Under the pieces are notes generated by a model, which saw only the letters and a list, made by a program, of their open reading frames with translations, was not told the origin of the DNA and ran no database searches. Positions 8,903-18,710 of a DNA stretch of 64,000 bases are shown piece after piece. The position numbers and the translations under genes are program-made. The DNA comes from Anaerolineaceae bacterium (GTDB lineage: Bacteria > Chloroflexota > Anaerolineae > Aggregatilineales > Phototrophicaceae): contig JACKCG010000001.1 in NCBI GenBank assembly GCA_020634135.1, positions 744,001-808,000 on the forward strand, written 5' to 3'. How positions within the stretch are numbered: position 1 is the first letter of the stretch; each line of letters opens with the position of its first letter.

Positions 8903-9211
8903 CTAAAACAGCCCCCAGTCATTGGCTGCTCCCTCTTCCATCATACTGGGGTCCCACATCTCCATACCCATCTCTACGGTTGTCGGGCGCTGAAGATAAT
9001 TCTGAGCCGTCCGCCGTGACTGTTCCAGAAGTTGCGGGGCATAAGGGCAGAAGGGCGTCGTCATAATCATCGTGAGGTGCCCCCGGTCTTCTAAAATCTC
9101 AACCTGACGTACCAGGCCCAGCTCGACGATGTTCATGCCAATTTCCGGGTCAATGACCTGTCGAAGCGCTTCGCGCAGTCCTTCTTCAGTCACAGGTGTT
9201 TGTTCGGTCAT
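8903..9211 (-). CDS. MIP18/DUF59 family Fe-S assembly protein (SufT-like)
   Basis: This 102-aa protein is a single MIP18 (DUF59) domain: LREALRQVIDPEIGMNIVELGLV near the N-terminus, then a beta region (RGHLTMIMTTPFCPYAPQL) with the conserved single Cys. Such proteins help mature or deliver iron-sulfur clusters. It is transcribed divergently from sufC and has its own promoter, which fits a SUF-associated role. ATG 9211 matches the family N-terminus; the frame extends upstream but that part overlaps the promoter. The C-terminal tail (EMWDPSMMEEGAANDWGLF) is Met-rich and less conserved. Confidence 0.85.
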   Translation of the reverse strand: MTEQTPVTEEGLREALRQVIDPEIGMNIVELGLVRQVEILEDRGHLTMIMTTPFCPYAPQLLEQSRRTAQNYLQRPTTVEMGMEMWDPSMMEEGAANDWGLF

Positions 9212-9254
9212 AATCGTCTTTTCGTATCCTTGCGCATCACAGAAACTTTCCCGA

Positions 9255-9283
9255 ATTGTAGCACACGTCCGCGTCCAGGTCAA
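9255..9283 (-). promoter_or_regulatory. Sigma-70-type promoter for the SufT-like gene
   Basis: On the minus strand: TTGACC (9283-9278), a 17-base spacer, then TACAAT (9260-9255), about 44 bases upstream of the ATG at 9211. Confidence 0.75.
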
Positions 9284-9410
9284 TTTTTATGACCTGTATC
9301 TGAATTATTTGAATTGATTATGGTCTAGGGTTTAACCAGCGCTAAATTCATACTCTCGCTGGCTGAAAACTGAGCATAACACAGGGTTTTTCTGATATTA
9401 ATCATAAATA

Positions 9411-9439
9411 TTGACAGGTCTATCCCTTCCTGCTATACT
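9411..9439 (+). promoter_or_regulatory. Promoter of the suf operon
   Basis: A perfect TTGACA (9411-9416), a 17-base spacer and TATACT (9434-9439), giving a start near 9446 and a leader of about 67 bases before sufC. The 9212-9512 gap holds this promoter, the divergent one and the inverted repeat listed next; nothing else was seen there. Confidence 0.85.
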
Positions 9440-9451
9440 CAGCGATGGTGT

Positions 9452-9465
9452 GTACCTGTGGGTAC
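9452..9465 (+). promoter_or_regulatory. Inverted repeat at the suf transcription start (possible operator)
   Basis: GTACC-TGTG-GGTAC is a perfect 5-bp inverted repeat with a 4-base centre, a few bases after the predicted start site. It could be a repressor site or a small 5' hairpin. It does not match the cyanobacterial SufR site as I know it. Confidence 0.45.
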
Positions 9466-9512
9466 GAACAAAAGTTAACAGACATTAAACATCTTGAGGA
9501 GGTCTCGCCGTA

Positions 9513-10286
9513 ATGGGCGCAGCATTGGAAATTCGCAACTTGCACGTCTCCGTTGAGGACAAACCGATTCTTCGGGGCGTGAATCTGACAATTAAACAGG
9601 GTGAAGTTCACGCGCTTATGGGACCAAATGGCTCCGGCAAAAGCACGCTGGCAAACGCGCTGATGGGTCATCCCGCTTATGATGTCACTGCCGGACAAGT
9701 AATCTATGATGGTCAAGACCTGCTCGAATTAGAAGCGGATGAACGCAGTCGCGCCGGGCTATTTCTGGCCTTCCAGTACCCGGTTTCAATCCCAGGTGTT
9801 ACCCTGGCAAACTTCCTCCGCCAGGCCATCAACTCCCGCAAAAAAGCCGAAGACCCGGAGAGCAAAGGCATCTCCGTCCCTGAATTTATCCGTCTGCTTC
9901 GCTCCAAAATGGATTACCTCCAGATGGATCATAGTTTTGCCGGGCGCTACCTGAACGAAGGGTTTAGCGGCGGTGAAAAGAAGCGTGCTGAGATTCTCCA
10001 GATGGCAACCTTAGAGCCTAAAATTGCCGTGCTAGATGAGACTGACTCCGGTCTGGATATTGACGCGCTGCGAATTGTCTCGGAAGGCGTGAACCGTCTG
10101 AAAGGGCCTGATCTTGGTGTGCTGATTATCACCCACTATCAACGCATTCTGAACTACATTAAACCAGAGTTTGTCCACGTCATGTTTGAGGGGCAGATTG
10201 TAGAAAACGGTGGCCCGGAACTGGCCTTGCAGCTTGAGGAACATGGCTACGATTGGGTTCGTGCGAAACACAGCGCTGCTCAGTAA
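9513..10286 (+). CDS. sufC: Fe-S cluster assembly ATPase SufC
   Basis: SufC is the ABC-type ATPase of the SufBCD scaffold. Visible motifs: Walker A GPNGSGKST, ABC signature GGEKKR, and Walker B IAVLDETDSGLDIDA with the D-loop. The length of 257 aa is normal. GAGGAGG lies 10 bases upstream of the ATG. It is the first gene of the suf operon, ahead of sufB by 26 bp. Confidence 0.97.
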   Translation: MGAALEIRNLHVSVEDKPILRGVNLTIKQGEVHALMGPNGSGKSTLANALMGHPAYDVTAGQVIYDGQDLLELEADERSRAGLFLAFQYPVSIPGVTLANFLRQAINSRKKAEDPESKGISVPEFIRLLRSKMDYLQMDHSFAGRYLNEGFSGGEKKRAEILQMATLEPKIAVLDETDSGLDIDALRIVSEGVNRLKGPDLGVLIITHYQRILNYIKPEFVHVMFEGQIVENGGPELALQLEEHGYDWVRAKHSAAQ

Positions 10287-10312
10287 GCTAGAGAGGGAGA
10301 ACATCGAGAACA

Positions 10313-11761
<1,449 letters not shown>

Positions 11762-11783
11762 GTACCCACCCATACAATGATAC

Positions 11784-11810
11784 GACCGGGGCAGAGCCAT
11801 TACCTCGGTC
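11784..11810 (+). other. Intercistronic hairpin sufB-sufD
   Basis: GACCGGGG (11784-11791) pairs with CCTCGGTC (11803-11810) with one G-U pair and an 11-base loop. No T-run follows, so RNA processing or stability is more likely than termination. Confidence 0.45.
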
Positions 11811-11840
11811 TGATACTGATGTACTGAGGAGAAAGAATCT

Positions 11841-13181
11841 GTGGTTGTGAGAAGCCGTAGGCGTTCACTTGAACCCATCGCGCCAGGATACACACGCGCT
11901 GATGTTGAAGCGATCAGCGCTACTAACAATGAACCCCAGTGGCTGCGGGAAAGCCGCCTGGCAGCCTGGGAACTATATGAAGATTTACCGATGCCCAGCC
12001 TGCAAACCGAGGAGTGGCGGCGTACCGATTACCGGCACATCCGCTGGAATGAGGCGGAAAAGCAGGTTCGTGCCAATGGCGCTACGCTGAACACGGTCCC
12101 GGCGGCCAACCGTGAGCCGTTGATTGGTGAAGCGCAGGGCGGGCTGCTCGTTTTTGTGGATGGCAAGGTCGTCCACAATGAGCTGGCGCAAGAACTCACC
12201 CAGCAGGGAATTGTTTTCACTGATCTGCAAACAGCCTGCCGGGAACATCCTGATCTGGTACGCGCCAATCTGATGACCAAAGCGGTACTACCCAGTGACG
12301 GCAAATTCGCAGCACTGCACGCGGCACTGTGGACACATGGCGTTTTCCTGTATGTACCACGCAATAAGGCAGCCGAACTGCCACTGCATGTGGTCAACTA
12401 TAACACACGCGCCGGGGCCAGCCTCGGGCATGTCCTGGTGGTGCTTGAAGAGAATGCCCAGGCGACAATGCTGGTAGACTATTCTTCCACAACCAGCGAG
12501 ACACAATCCGCCTATATCGGCGCGACAGAATTACTCGTGGGGGATGCAGCTAACCTGCAATATGTCAGTTTGCAGGACTGGAACCGGGAAACCTTTGAAT
12601 TCAGTCATCAACGTGGCCGTATCGGGCGCAATGCTAATCTCGATTGGATCGTCGGCAATATGGGTGGCAGACTGGTAAAAGCCTACCTGGAAATCGAACT
12701 GGATGGTATGGGCGCGAATGGGCGTATGTCGGGCTTCTTCTTTGCTGACCACGACCAGCTTTTCGACCACGACACCCAGCAGAATCATAATGCACCGCTG
12801 ACAACCTCCGACCTGCTATTCAAGGGGGCGGCGCGGGATACTGCCCGGACGGTGTGGCAGGGTATGATTAAGTCTCTGCCCCAAATGCAGAAAATTGACG
12901 GTTTCCAGGCGAGTCGCAACCTGCTTTTGAGCGAAGATGCGCGTATGGATGCCATTCCCGGATTAGAGATTGAAGCTGATGATGTGGCCTGTTCACATGC
13001 GGCTACATTCGGTACCCTGGAAGAGGAATCTGTTTTTTACCTCATGGCGCGCGGTATTGACCGCCCGACTGCTGAACTCATGGTAATTGACGGTTTCTTT
13101 GATGAGCTACTCCAGCGTATTCCATTTGAACGGGTGCGGGAACGTTTGCAAGCCGCGATGGAAAACAAGATCATCGGGTAG
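11841..13181 (+). CDS. sufD: Fe-S cluster assembly protein SufD
   Basis: The partner of SufB in the scaffold. The 446-aa protein shows the weakly conserved N-terminal region (NNEPQWLRESRLAAWELYEDLPMP) and the SufBD core with FLYVPRNKAAELPLHV, FKGAARDTARTVWQGMI and HAATFGTLEEESVFYLMARG. The start is GTG 11841, supported by GAGGAGAAAG about 8 bases upstream. Confidence 0.95.
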   Translation: MVVRSRRRSLEPIAPGYTRADVEAISATNNEPQWLRESRLAAWELYEDLPMPSLQTEEWRRTDYRHIRWNEAEKQVRANGATLNTVPAANREPLIGEAQGGLLVFVDGKVVHNELAQELTQQGIVFTDLQTACREHPDLVRANLMTKAVLPSDGKFAALHAALWTHGVFLYVPRNKAAELPLHVVNYNTRAGASLGHVLVVLEENAQATMLVDYSSTTSETQSAYIGATELLVGDAANLQYVSLQDWNRETFEFSHQRGRIGRNANLDWIVGNMGGRLVKAYLEIELDGMGANGRMSGFFFADHDQLFDHDTQQNHNAPLTTSDLLFKGAARDTARTVWQGMIKSLPQMQKIDGFQASRNLLLSEDARMDAIPGLEIEADDVACSHAATFGTLEEESVFYLMARGIDRPTAELMVIDGFFDELLQRIPFERVRERLQAAMENKIIG

Positions 13182-13206
13182 CACGTCTTCATTCGTGAGT
13201 CGAGTC

Positions 13207-13242
13207 AAGGCGCGTCCGGTGACTACGTATCTGGCGCGCCTT
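13207..13242 (+). other. Intercistronic hairpin sufD-sufS
   Basis: AAGGCGCG (13207-13214) pairs with CGCGCCTT (13235-13242) across a 20-base loop. Only a weak T-rich tail follows. It could partly lower transcription into sufS or stabilise the upstream mRNA. Confidence 0.4.
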
Positions 13243-13262
13243 TGCTATTTAAGGATAATTCG

Positions 13263-14519
13263 ATGTCTATGACACGCCAGGCATTCCCCTACGATCTTGA
13301 CCAGGTCAGGGCCGACTTCCCTATCCTGAACCAGGAACATCACGCCGGCACACCCCTTATTTACCTCGATAACGCCGCATCAAGCCAGAAGCCACTATCG
13401 GTCATTGAGACGATTGATGACTACTACCGCAGGTACAATGCCAATGTCCACCGGGGTATCCACAAACTCAGCGAAGAAGCAACGGTGGCCTATGAAGCGG
13501 CACGGGTGAAAGTCCGGAAGTTCATCAATGCGGGCAGCAAACGGGAAGTTATCTTTACACGTGGGACTACCGAGAGCATTAACCTGGTTGCCAATAGCTG
13601 GGGGCGTGCCAACCTAAAGCCGGGAGACGTAGTCCTCTCTACAGTGATGGAACATCATTCGAACATCGTTCCCTGGCAACTTCTGGCCGCTGAAAAAGGG
13701 TTTACGCTGCGGTATGTACCGATTCTGAGCGACGGCACATTGGATATGGATACGCTCAGGCAAGAGCTTGCGACCCAGCCGGTTAGACTGGTCACGATTA
13801 TGCACATGTCGAATGTGCTGGGGACGATCAACCCGGTGGCAGAAATTGCCCGGTTAGCACATGAGCATGGCGCCCTGATACTGGTAGATGGGGCGCAGAG
13901 TGTCCCCCACATGCCCGTTGACGTCCAGGCGATTGACGCGGACTTTCTGGCATTCAGCGGGCACAAGATGGTCGGTCCCACCGGGGTAGGCATTCTCTAT
14001 GGCAAGCGCGACCTGCTGGAAACCATGCCCCCCTGGATGAGCGGCGGGGATATGATTTCTCGTGTGACGCTGGAGGGCAGCACCTGGAACGATCTGCCGT
14101 ACAAGTTCGAGGCAGGGACGCCCAATATCGCACAGGCTATCGGCTTGGGAGCGGCAGTGGACTATCTGTCCCGGCTGGGCATGAAACAAGTTCAGGCACA
14201 CGAACAGATTCTCACGGAATATATGTTGGAGCGACTGGCAGAAGTCCCTGGTGTCACACTTTACGGCCCGCAAAATGGCGCTAATCGGGGTGCTGTAGCG
14301 ACATTCCGCTTCGCTGAAATACACCCCCACGACCTGGCACAGTTATTGGATGCCGAGGGCATCGCAGTGCGCGCGGGGCATCATTGTGCAATGCCATTGC
14401 ATGATTATCTGGGGGTTGGCGCAACGGCCCGCGCCAGCGTATATCTGTACAATACGCCAGTGGAGATTGACGCATTGATCGAAGGGTTGTATAAAGCAAA
14501 GAAGGTATTTGCTGGATAA
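13263..14519 (+). CDS. sufS: Cysteine desulfurase SufS
   Basis: A PLP enzyme that takes sulfur from cysteine for cluster assembly. PLP lysine motif SGHKMVGPTG, the aspartate in VDGAQSVPHMPVD, and the catalytic cysteine in RAGHHCAMPLHDYLG are all visible. The ATG at 13263 (418 aa) is preferred to an upstream in-frame TTG at 13242 because AAGGATAATTCG precedes it. The next gene, sufU, is the usual sulfur acceptor. Confidence 0.96.
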   Translation: MSMTRQAFPYDLDQVRADFPILNQEHHAGTPLIYLDNAASSQKPLSVIETIDDYYRRYNANVHRGIHKLSEEATVAYEAARVKVRKFINAGSKREVIFTRGTTESINLVANSWGRANLKPGDVVLSTVMEHHSNIVPWQLLAAEKGFTLRYVPILSDGTLDMDTLRQELATQPVRLVTIMHMSNVLGTINPVAEIARLAHEHGALILVDGAQSVPHMPVDVQAIDADFLAFSGHKMVGPTGVGILYGKRDLLETMPPWMSGGDMISRVTLEGSTWNDLPYKFEAGTPNIAQAIGLGAAVDYLSRLGMKQVQAHEQILTEYMLERLAEVPGVTLYGPQNGANRGAVATFRFAEIHPHDLAQLLDAEGIAVRAGHHCAMPLHDYLGVGATARASVYLYNTPVEIDALIEGLYKAKKVFAG

Positions 14520-14532
14520 CAGGAACATCCTT

Positions 14533-14940
14533 ATGGAAGATATGTACCGCGAGATAATTCTCGATCACGCGAAAAATCCCCGGCACGCCGGTATACTCGA
14601 AAGTGCTGATATTGAGTGCGAGGAACATAACCCCCTGTGTGGGGATCGCCTCCATCTGACGATGCGGGTGGACGAAAATGACCGTATTACCGAAATCGCC
14701 TGGGATGGGGATGGTTGTGCGATCAGTCAGGCGGCAGCCTCAATGCTGGGTGAAGAAATCATCGGCAAGACATTGGATGAGGTCCGGCACATTGATAAAG
14801 AGCATATCCTGGAAATGATCGGTATTCCGCTTTCAATGAACCGTATCAAGTGCGCACTGCTTTCGCTGAAAGTCCTGAAAATCGGCGCATACGGGTTGGC
14901 GGAATGGCGCAAGTCTGAAGACGAAGAAGAGGATATTTAG
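14533..14940 (+). CDS. sufU: SufU family zinc-dependent sulfurtransferase
   Basis: SufU receives sulfur from SufS and passes it to the SufBCD scaffold in organisms without SufE. The zinc-site residues are visible: CGDR (Cys and Asp of NPLCGDR), GDGCAIS, and the later IKCALLSL cysteine. ATG 14533 gives 135 aa, with AGGA 9 bases upstream. It begins 13 bp after sufS ends. Confidence 0.93.
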   Translation: MEDMYREIILDHAKNPRHAGILESADIECEEHNPLCGDRLHLTMRVDENDRITEIAWDGDGCAISQAAASMLGEEIIGKTLDEVRHIDKEHILEMIGIPLSMNRIKCALLSLKVLKIGAYGLAEWRKSEDEEEDI

Positions 14941-14948
14941 CAGAGATT

Positions 14949-15260
14949 ATGGCTGAATTTACCACTGTAGCTACTATTGATGAGATCCCGCCCGGCGAGC
15001 GTATGGTTGTCGAATTAGGGCGGCACTGGGTCGCAATATTCAATGTGGATGGCACCTATTATGCTATAGAAGACGTTTGTACACATGATGACGGTCCTTT
15101 GGCAGAGGGCGAACTCACGGGGTGTATTATCGAATGCCCGCGACATGGGGCGACATTCGATATCACAAACGGAAAGGTGCTCACCGCCCCGGCCATCGTG
15201 GATGTGCCAACATACGCAGTACGTGTCCAGGGCGATAACATCCAGATTACTTCACGCTGA
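14949..15260 (+). CDS. Rieske [2Fe-2S] ferredoxin-like protein
   Basis: A 103-aa single-domain Rieske protein with both cluster motifs, CTHDDGPL and CPRHGATFD, giving two Cys and two His ligands. It resembles NirD/BphF-type soluble Rieske ferredoxins that carry electrons to oxygenases or reductases. It follows sufU by 8 bp, so it is co-transcribed with the cluster machinery; this arrangement suggests a role near Fe-S assembly, but its redox partner is unknown. Confidence 0.92.
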   Translation: MAEFTTVATIDEIPPGERMVVELGRHWVAIFNVDGTYYAIEDVCTHDDGPLAEGELTGCIIECPRHGATFDITNGKVLTAPAIVDVPTYAVRVQGDNIQITSR

Positions 15261-15365
15261 GGCCGGGCAGAAGAAAAGGCGAAGGCGCGGTGAATTGTCG
15301 CAAAAACGATGGCGCTTTCTGAGTGGCTAACAGGAAAAGCAACACGAAAACGCATCTTTTCAGCC

Positions 15366-15394
15366 TTGCGGGACACATTTGTATCGGCTATACT
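15366..15394 (+). promoter_or_regulatory. Promoter of tRNA-Pro
   Basis: TTGCGG (15366-15371), a 17-base spacer and TATACT (15389-15394), ending 11 bases before the tRNA. Confidence 0.7.
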
Positions 15395-15405
15395 CAGCAC
15401 CAGTT

Positions 15406-15479
15406 CGGGGTGTGGCGCAGTCCGGTAGCGCGCTTGCATGGGGTGCAAGAGGCCATGGGTTCGAATCCCGTCACCCCGA
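15406..15479 (+). tRNA. tRNA-Pro (anticodon GGG)
   Basis: A full cloverleaf: acceptor CGGGGTG with CACCCCG, D-arm GCGC/GCGC, anticodon stem CTTGC/GCAAG around loop ATGGGGT (anticodon GGG), T-arm with TTCGAAT. The discriminator is A15479. CCA is not encoded. Confidence 0.95.
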
Positions 15480-15487
15480 CTATCCAG

Positions 15488-15518
15488 AACCTTCTATACG
15501 CGATATAGAAGGTTTTTT
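15488..15518 (+). terminator. Terminator of tRNA-Pro
   Basis: AACCTTCTATA (15488-15498) pairs perfectly with TATAGAAGGTT (15504-15514) across a 5-base loop, followed by TTTT. Confidence 0.92.
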
Positions 15519-15569
15519 GTTGTTTTTCCATCAACGAACACCGGCAAATGTGAAAGCTATCGCAAATCC

Positions 15570-15597
15570 TTGACATCTGGTAACTACGCGCTATGCT
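15570..15597 (+). promoter_or_regulatory. Promoter of the arg leader and argGH
   Basis: TTGACA (15570-15575), a 16-base spacer and TATGCT (15592-15597). The predicted start, 15604-15605, falls on the first base of the leader ATG, so the leader mRNA may be leaderless. Confidence 0.75.
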
Positions 15598-15604
15598 TAT
15601 GCGC

Positions 15605-15691
15605 ATGATGAACCTGACACCCTACCCCACTCGCACGATCCGTCGTCGCCGTACTGCAATCGAGTCCGGCGGTATGGGTGTGCATTTGTAA
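15605..15691 (+). CDS. Arginine-rich leader peptide (28 aa) of argGH
   Basis: A short frame beginning ATGATG, reading MMNLTPYPTRTIRRRRTA and ending GGMGVHL. It has five Arg in 28 residues, four of them consecutive (CGT CGT CGC CGT, 15641-15652). It ends 25 bases before a strong terminator upstream of argG. Stalling at the Arg codons when charged tRNA-Arg is scarce would control the terminator, as in the classical amino-acid leader peptides. No Shine-Dalgarno is visible; the frame begins at or next to the predicted transcription start. In-frame ATGs at 15593 and 15599 lie inside or before the -10 region and are unlikely to be used. Confidence 0.8.
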   Translation: MMNLTPYPTRTIRRRRTAIESGGMGVHL

Positions 15692-15746
15692 CCCGACGAG
15701 TTCTACCTACTTTTACCCCGGACAACCACATCATCCGGGGTTTTTT
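15664..15746 (+). promoter_or_regulatory. argGH transcription attenuator (antiterminator and terminator)
   Basis: The terminator is CCCCGGA (15716-15722) with TCCGGGG (15734-15740), then six T. The competing antiterminator pairs GTCCGG (15664-15669) with CCGGAC (15718-15723) and, past one bulged C (15670), GGT (15671-15673) with ACC (15715-15717). A ribosome stalled on the Arg codons leaves 15664-15673 free, so argG is read. A ribosome at the leader stop codon (15689-15691) covers it, and the terminator forms. Confidence 0.85.
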
Positions 15747-15793
15747 ATTTATGTTGTCAAGCCTTCGTCAAGCAGGCACATTGGAGGAATATC

Positions 15794-17059
15794 ATGTCGC
15801 AAGAAACAATCAAAAAAGTGGTGCTGGCATACAGTGGCGGCCTCGACACATCGGTTATCGTCCCCTGGCTGCGCAATAACTATGATGGTTGCGAGGTCAT
15901 TTGTTTTTGCGCTGACCTGGGTCAGGAGGAGGAACTGGCGGGGCTGGAAGAAAAGGCGATCCAGTCCGGGGCAAGCAAACTCTATATTCGTGACCTGCGC
16001 GAGGAGTTCCTGACCGATTTCGTCTTCCCCACCATGCAGGCCGGAGCAGTCTACGAGCGTGAATATCTGCTCGGCACATCGTTCGCCCGGCCACTGATCG
16101 CCAAACACATGGTTGAGATTGCCGAATTGGAAGGGGCGGATGCCGTTTCGCATGGTGCTACAGGCAAGGGTAACGACCAGGTGCGCTTTGAACTCACGGT
16201 CATGGCGCTGAATCCCAAGCTGAAGATTATCGCGCCCTGGCGGGAATGGGACATTCGCAGCCGGGAAGATGCGCTGGCGTATGCCCGCAAGTACAATGTC
16301 CCGGTTTCGGCTACCGAGAAATCAATCTACAGTCGTGACCGCAACCTGTTCCACCTGAGCCACGAGGGCGGCTTGCTGGAGAACCCCTGGAACGAGCCGG
16401 AAGAAGCGATGTTCCAATTGACGACCAGCCCGGAAGCTGCACCTGACCAACCAGAATATGTCGAAATCGGTTTCCAGCAGGGCAACCCGGTCAGCCTGAA
16501 CGGGGAAGAATTACCACCGGTGGATTTGTTCACGCGCCTGAATAAGCTGGCGAGCATTCACGGTGTAGGACGGGTGGATATTGTGGAAAACCGACTGGTC
16601 GGCATGAAGAGCCGGGGGGTCTACGAGACGCCCGCCGGGACGGTACTGCTTAAGGCACATCAGGCATTGGAAAGCATGTGCCTGGACAAGTACACGATGC
16701 ACTTTAAGGACTTTATCGCCGTCAAATATGCTGAACTGGTCTATAACGGGCAGTGGTATACGCAACTGCGCGAAGCAATGGACGCCTTCATTCAGGTGAC
16801 ACAGCGCAACGTGAGCGGTGTGGTGCGGATCAAGCTATACAAAGGAAACATCATTATTGCCGGGCGTAAGAGCGAATACAGCCTGTATCGGGAAGACTAC
16901 GCCTCGTTCGGGCAGGAAGATGTCTATAATCAGAAGGATGCTGAAGGCTTCATCCACCTGTTTGGCCTACCACTGAAGGTCGAAGCGCTGCTGGCGATTG
17001 ACGGCGGCGGTAAGAGCCGTTACCGCAAGCCGGACTATAGCAAGTTCAAGCGGGACTGA
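15794..17059 (+). CDS. argG: Argininosuccinate synthase
   Basis: ArgG joins citrulline and aspartate using ATP, the second-last step of arginine synthesis. The N-terminal ATP loop AYSGGLDTS is clear. Further family stretches include SHGATGKGNDQVRFE, IIAPWREWD and YTPAGT-like ETPAGTVLLKAH. The 421-aa length is usual. GGAGG lies 5 bases or so before the ATG. It is downstream of the Arg-leader attenuator and upstream of argH. Confidence 0.97.
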   Translation: MSQETIKKVVLAYSGGLDTSVIVPWLRNNYDGCEVICFCADLGQEEELAGLEEKAIQSGASKLYIRDLREEFLTDFVFPTMQAGAVYEREYLLGTSFARPLIAKHMVEIAELEGADAVSHGATGKGNDQVRFELTVMALNPKLKIIAPWREWDIRSREDALAYARKYNVPVSATEKSIYSRDRNLFHLSHEGGLLENPWNEPEEAMFQLTTSPEAAPDQPEYVEIGFQQGNPVSLNGEELPPVDLFTRLNKLASIHGVGRVDIVENRLVGMKSRGVYETPAGTVLLKAHQALESMCLDKYTMHFKDFIAVKYAELVYNGQWYTQLREAMDAFIQVTQRNVSGVVRIKLYKGNIIIAGRKSEYSLYREDYASFGQEDVYNQKDAEGFIHLFGLPLKVEALLAIDGGGKSRYRKPDYSKFKRD

Positions 17060-17098
17060 GCGTTACCACCCGAATTATCTGTGTAGAAATGTTGGGAC

Positions 17099-17124
17099 AG
17101 GGCGTTGCCTTGCCCCAACGCCCT
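17099..17124 (+). other. Intercistronic hairpin argG-argH
   Basis: AGGGCGTTG (17099-17107) pairs perfectly with CAACGCCCT (17116-17124) across 8 bases. No T-run follows, so it is probably an mRNA-stability or processing element within the operon. Confidence 0.5.
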
Positions 17125-17187
17125 ATCGGGAAACCGCATTCCTGGTTGCACCGAGGGAGTGTCTTTAAGCCAATTTAAGGAGAGACT

Positions 17188-18570
17188 ATGACGTTATGGG
17201 GCGGCGCTTTCAGTGAGCCAACGGATGACGATCTGCGTGCCTTGAACGACAGTATCGGCTTTGACCGGCGCATGTATGCGCAGGACATAGCGGGGAGCAT
17301 AGCTTATGCCCAGGCGATTGCTCAGGCCGGAATTATCACCGGAGAAGAGTCTGCGAGCATCGTTCAGGGATTACAGAAAGTCCTGCAGGAATTCGAGGCC
17401 GGGGCATTCACGCTGAAGCCGGGCGATGAAGACATTCACACCGCCGTTGAACGCCGTTTGACCGAGCTGGTCGGGCCTGCAGGTGGCAAGCTGCATACGG
17501 GGCGCAGCCGCAACGACCAGGTGGCAACGGACTTCCGGCTGTGGGTATTGGACGCAATCGAGGAGATACAGGCGCGTTTGGTTGGTTTGCAGGTCGCGCT
17601 GGTTGAGCAGGCTGGCAAACATATCCAGACGCTAATGCCCGGCTACACCCATCTGCAGCCGGCGCAACCGATCACTGCCGCGCACTGGCTGATGAGTTTC
17701 TTCTGGATGCTCGCCCGTGACGTGGAGCGGCTCGATGATTGCCGAAGACGAACATCCGTTTGCCCACTCGGTTCAGGGGCACTGGCTGGAACACCGTTCC
17801 TAATTGACCGGGAGAAACTGGCACAAGAGCTGGGATTCACGGCGATTACGGCGAACAGTCTGGATGCGGTGAGTGATCGTGACTTTGCCGCCGAGTTTCT
17901 ATTCGGGCTGGCACTTGCCGGTACACACCTGAGCCGGTTAGCGGAGGATATTATTCTCTACAGTAACCCGCTGTTTGGCTATATAACACTTAATGACCGT
18001 TACAGCACTGGTTCGAGCCTAATGCCGCAAAAACGTAATGCCGACCCGATGGAGCTGGCACGCGGCAAAACAGGACGCCTGATCGGCAACCTGACCGGAT
18101 TGTTGACGACACTCAAAGGGCTGCCCAGTACGTACAACAAAGACTTGCAGGAAGATAAAGAGGCAGTCTTTGACAGTTTTGATTCCCTGACTCGCCTGCT
18201 CCCGGTTGTCACGGCGATAATTCTGACACTGCAACTTAATCCGCAGAGAATGCAAGCTGCATTGACGGAAGATATGCTGGCAACTGATGTGGCCGACTAC
18301 CTCGTGAAAAAAGGTCTCCCCTTCCGGCAGGCACACCGCGTTGTTGGCGAAGTCGTGCGCCTGGCAGCAGAACAAAGCATAACTCTCTCACAGATGCCAC
18401 TGGCGACACTGCGCGGCATCTCGGATTTATTCGGAGAGGATGTCAGGGCGGTGTTTGACTTCCAGCAGTCGGTTGCCCGGCGTGTTGCACCTGGCGGCCC
18501 CGCACCCGAGGCAGTTATCAAACAGATTCAATTGGCACAGGACTGGCTCAATACACGCACACATGGTTGA
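17188..18570 (+). CDS. argH: Argininosuccinate lyase
   Basis: ArgH splits argininosuccinate into arginine and fumarate. The fumarase/aspartase-superfamily signature GSSLMPQKRNADPMELARG is present, as are HTGRSRNDQVATD and the TH of PGYTHLQPAQP. The 460-aa length is normal. AAGGAGAG precedes the ATG. It is the second gene of the arg operon. Confidence 0.97.
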   Translation: MTLWGGAFSEPTDDDLRALNDSIGFDRRMYAQDIAGSIAYAQAIAQAGIITGEESASIVQGLQKVLQEFEAGAFTLKPGDEDIHTAVERRLTELVGPAGGKLHTGRSRNDQVATDFRLWVLDAIEEIQARLVGLQVALVEQAGKHIQTLMPGYTHLQPAQPITAAHWLMSFFWMLARDVERLDDCRRRTSVCPLGSGALAGTPFLIDREKLAQELGFTAITANSLDAVSDRDFAAEFLFGLALAGTHLSRLAEDIILYSNPLFGYITLNDRYSTGSSLMPQKRNADPMELARGKTGRLIGNLTGLLTTLKGLPSTYNKDLQEDKEAVFDSFDSLTRLLPVVTAIILTLQLNPQRMQAALTEDMLATDVADYLVKKGLPFRQAHRVVGEVVRLAAEQSITLSQMPLATLRGISDLFGEDVRAVFDFQQSVARRVAPGGPAPEAVIKQIQLAQDWLNTRTHG

Positions 18571-18647
18571 TTTGGGCGCTTTGCACAAATCAAAGCAGGC
18601 AATAGTGACGAATTTTGTACAGATTGAGGCAAATAATGGCGATGGGC

Positions 18648-18676
18648 TTGACAGTTCACAGAAGGCTCGTTAAGCT
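18648..18676 (+). promoter_or_regulatory. Promoter of the ilv-leu operon
   Basis: A perfect TTGACA (18648-18653), a 17-base spacer and TAAGCT (18671-18676). Transcription would start near 18683, about 28 bases before the leader peptide ATG. Confidence 0.8.
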
Positions 18677-18710
18677 ATCGCCCAATTGCATGTAGGCAAC
18701 AGGCAGAATC

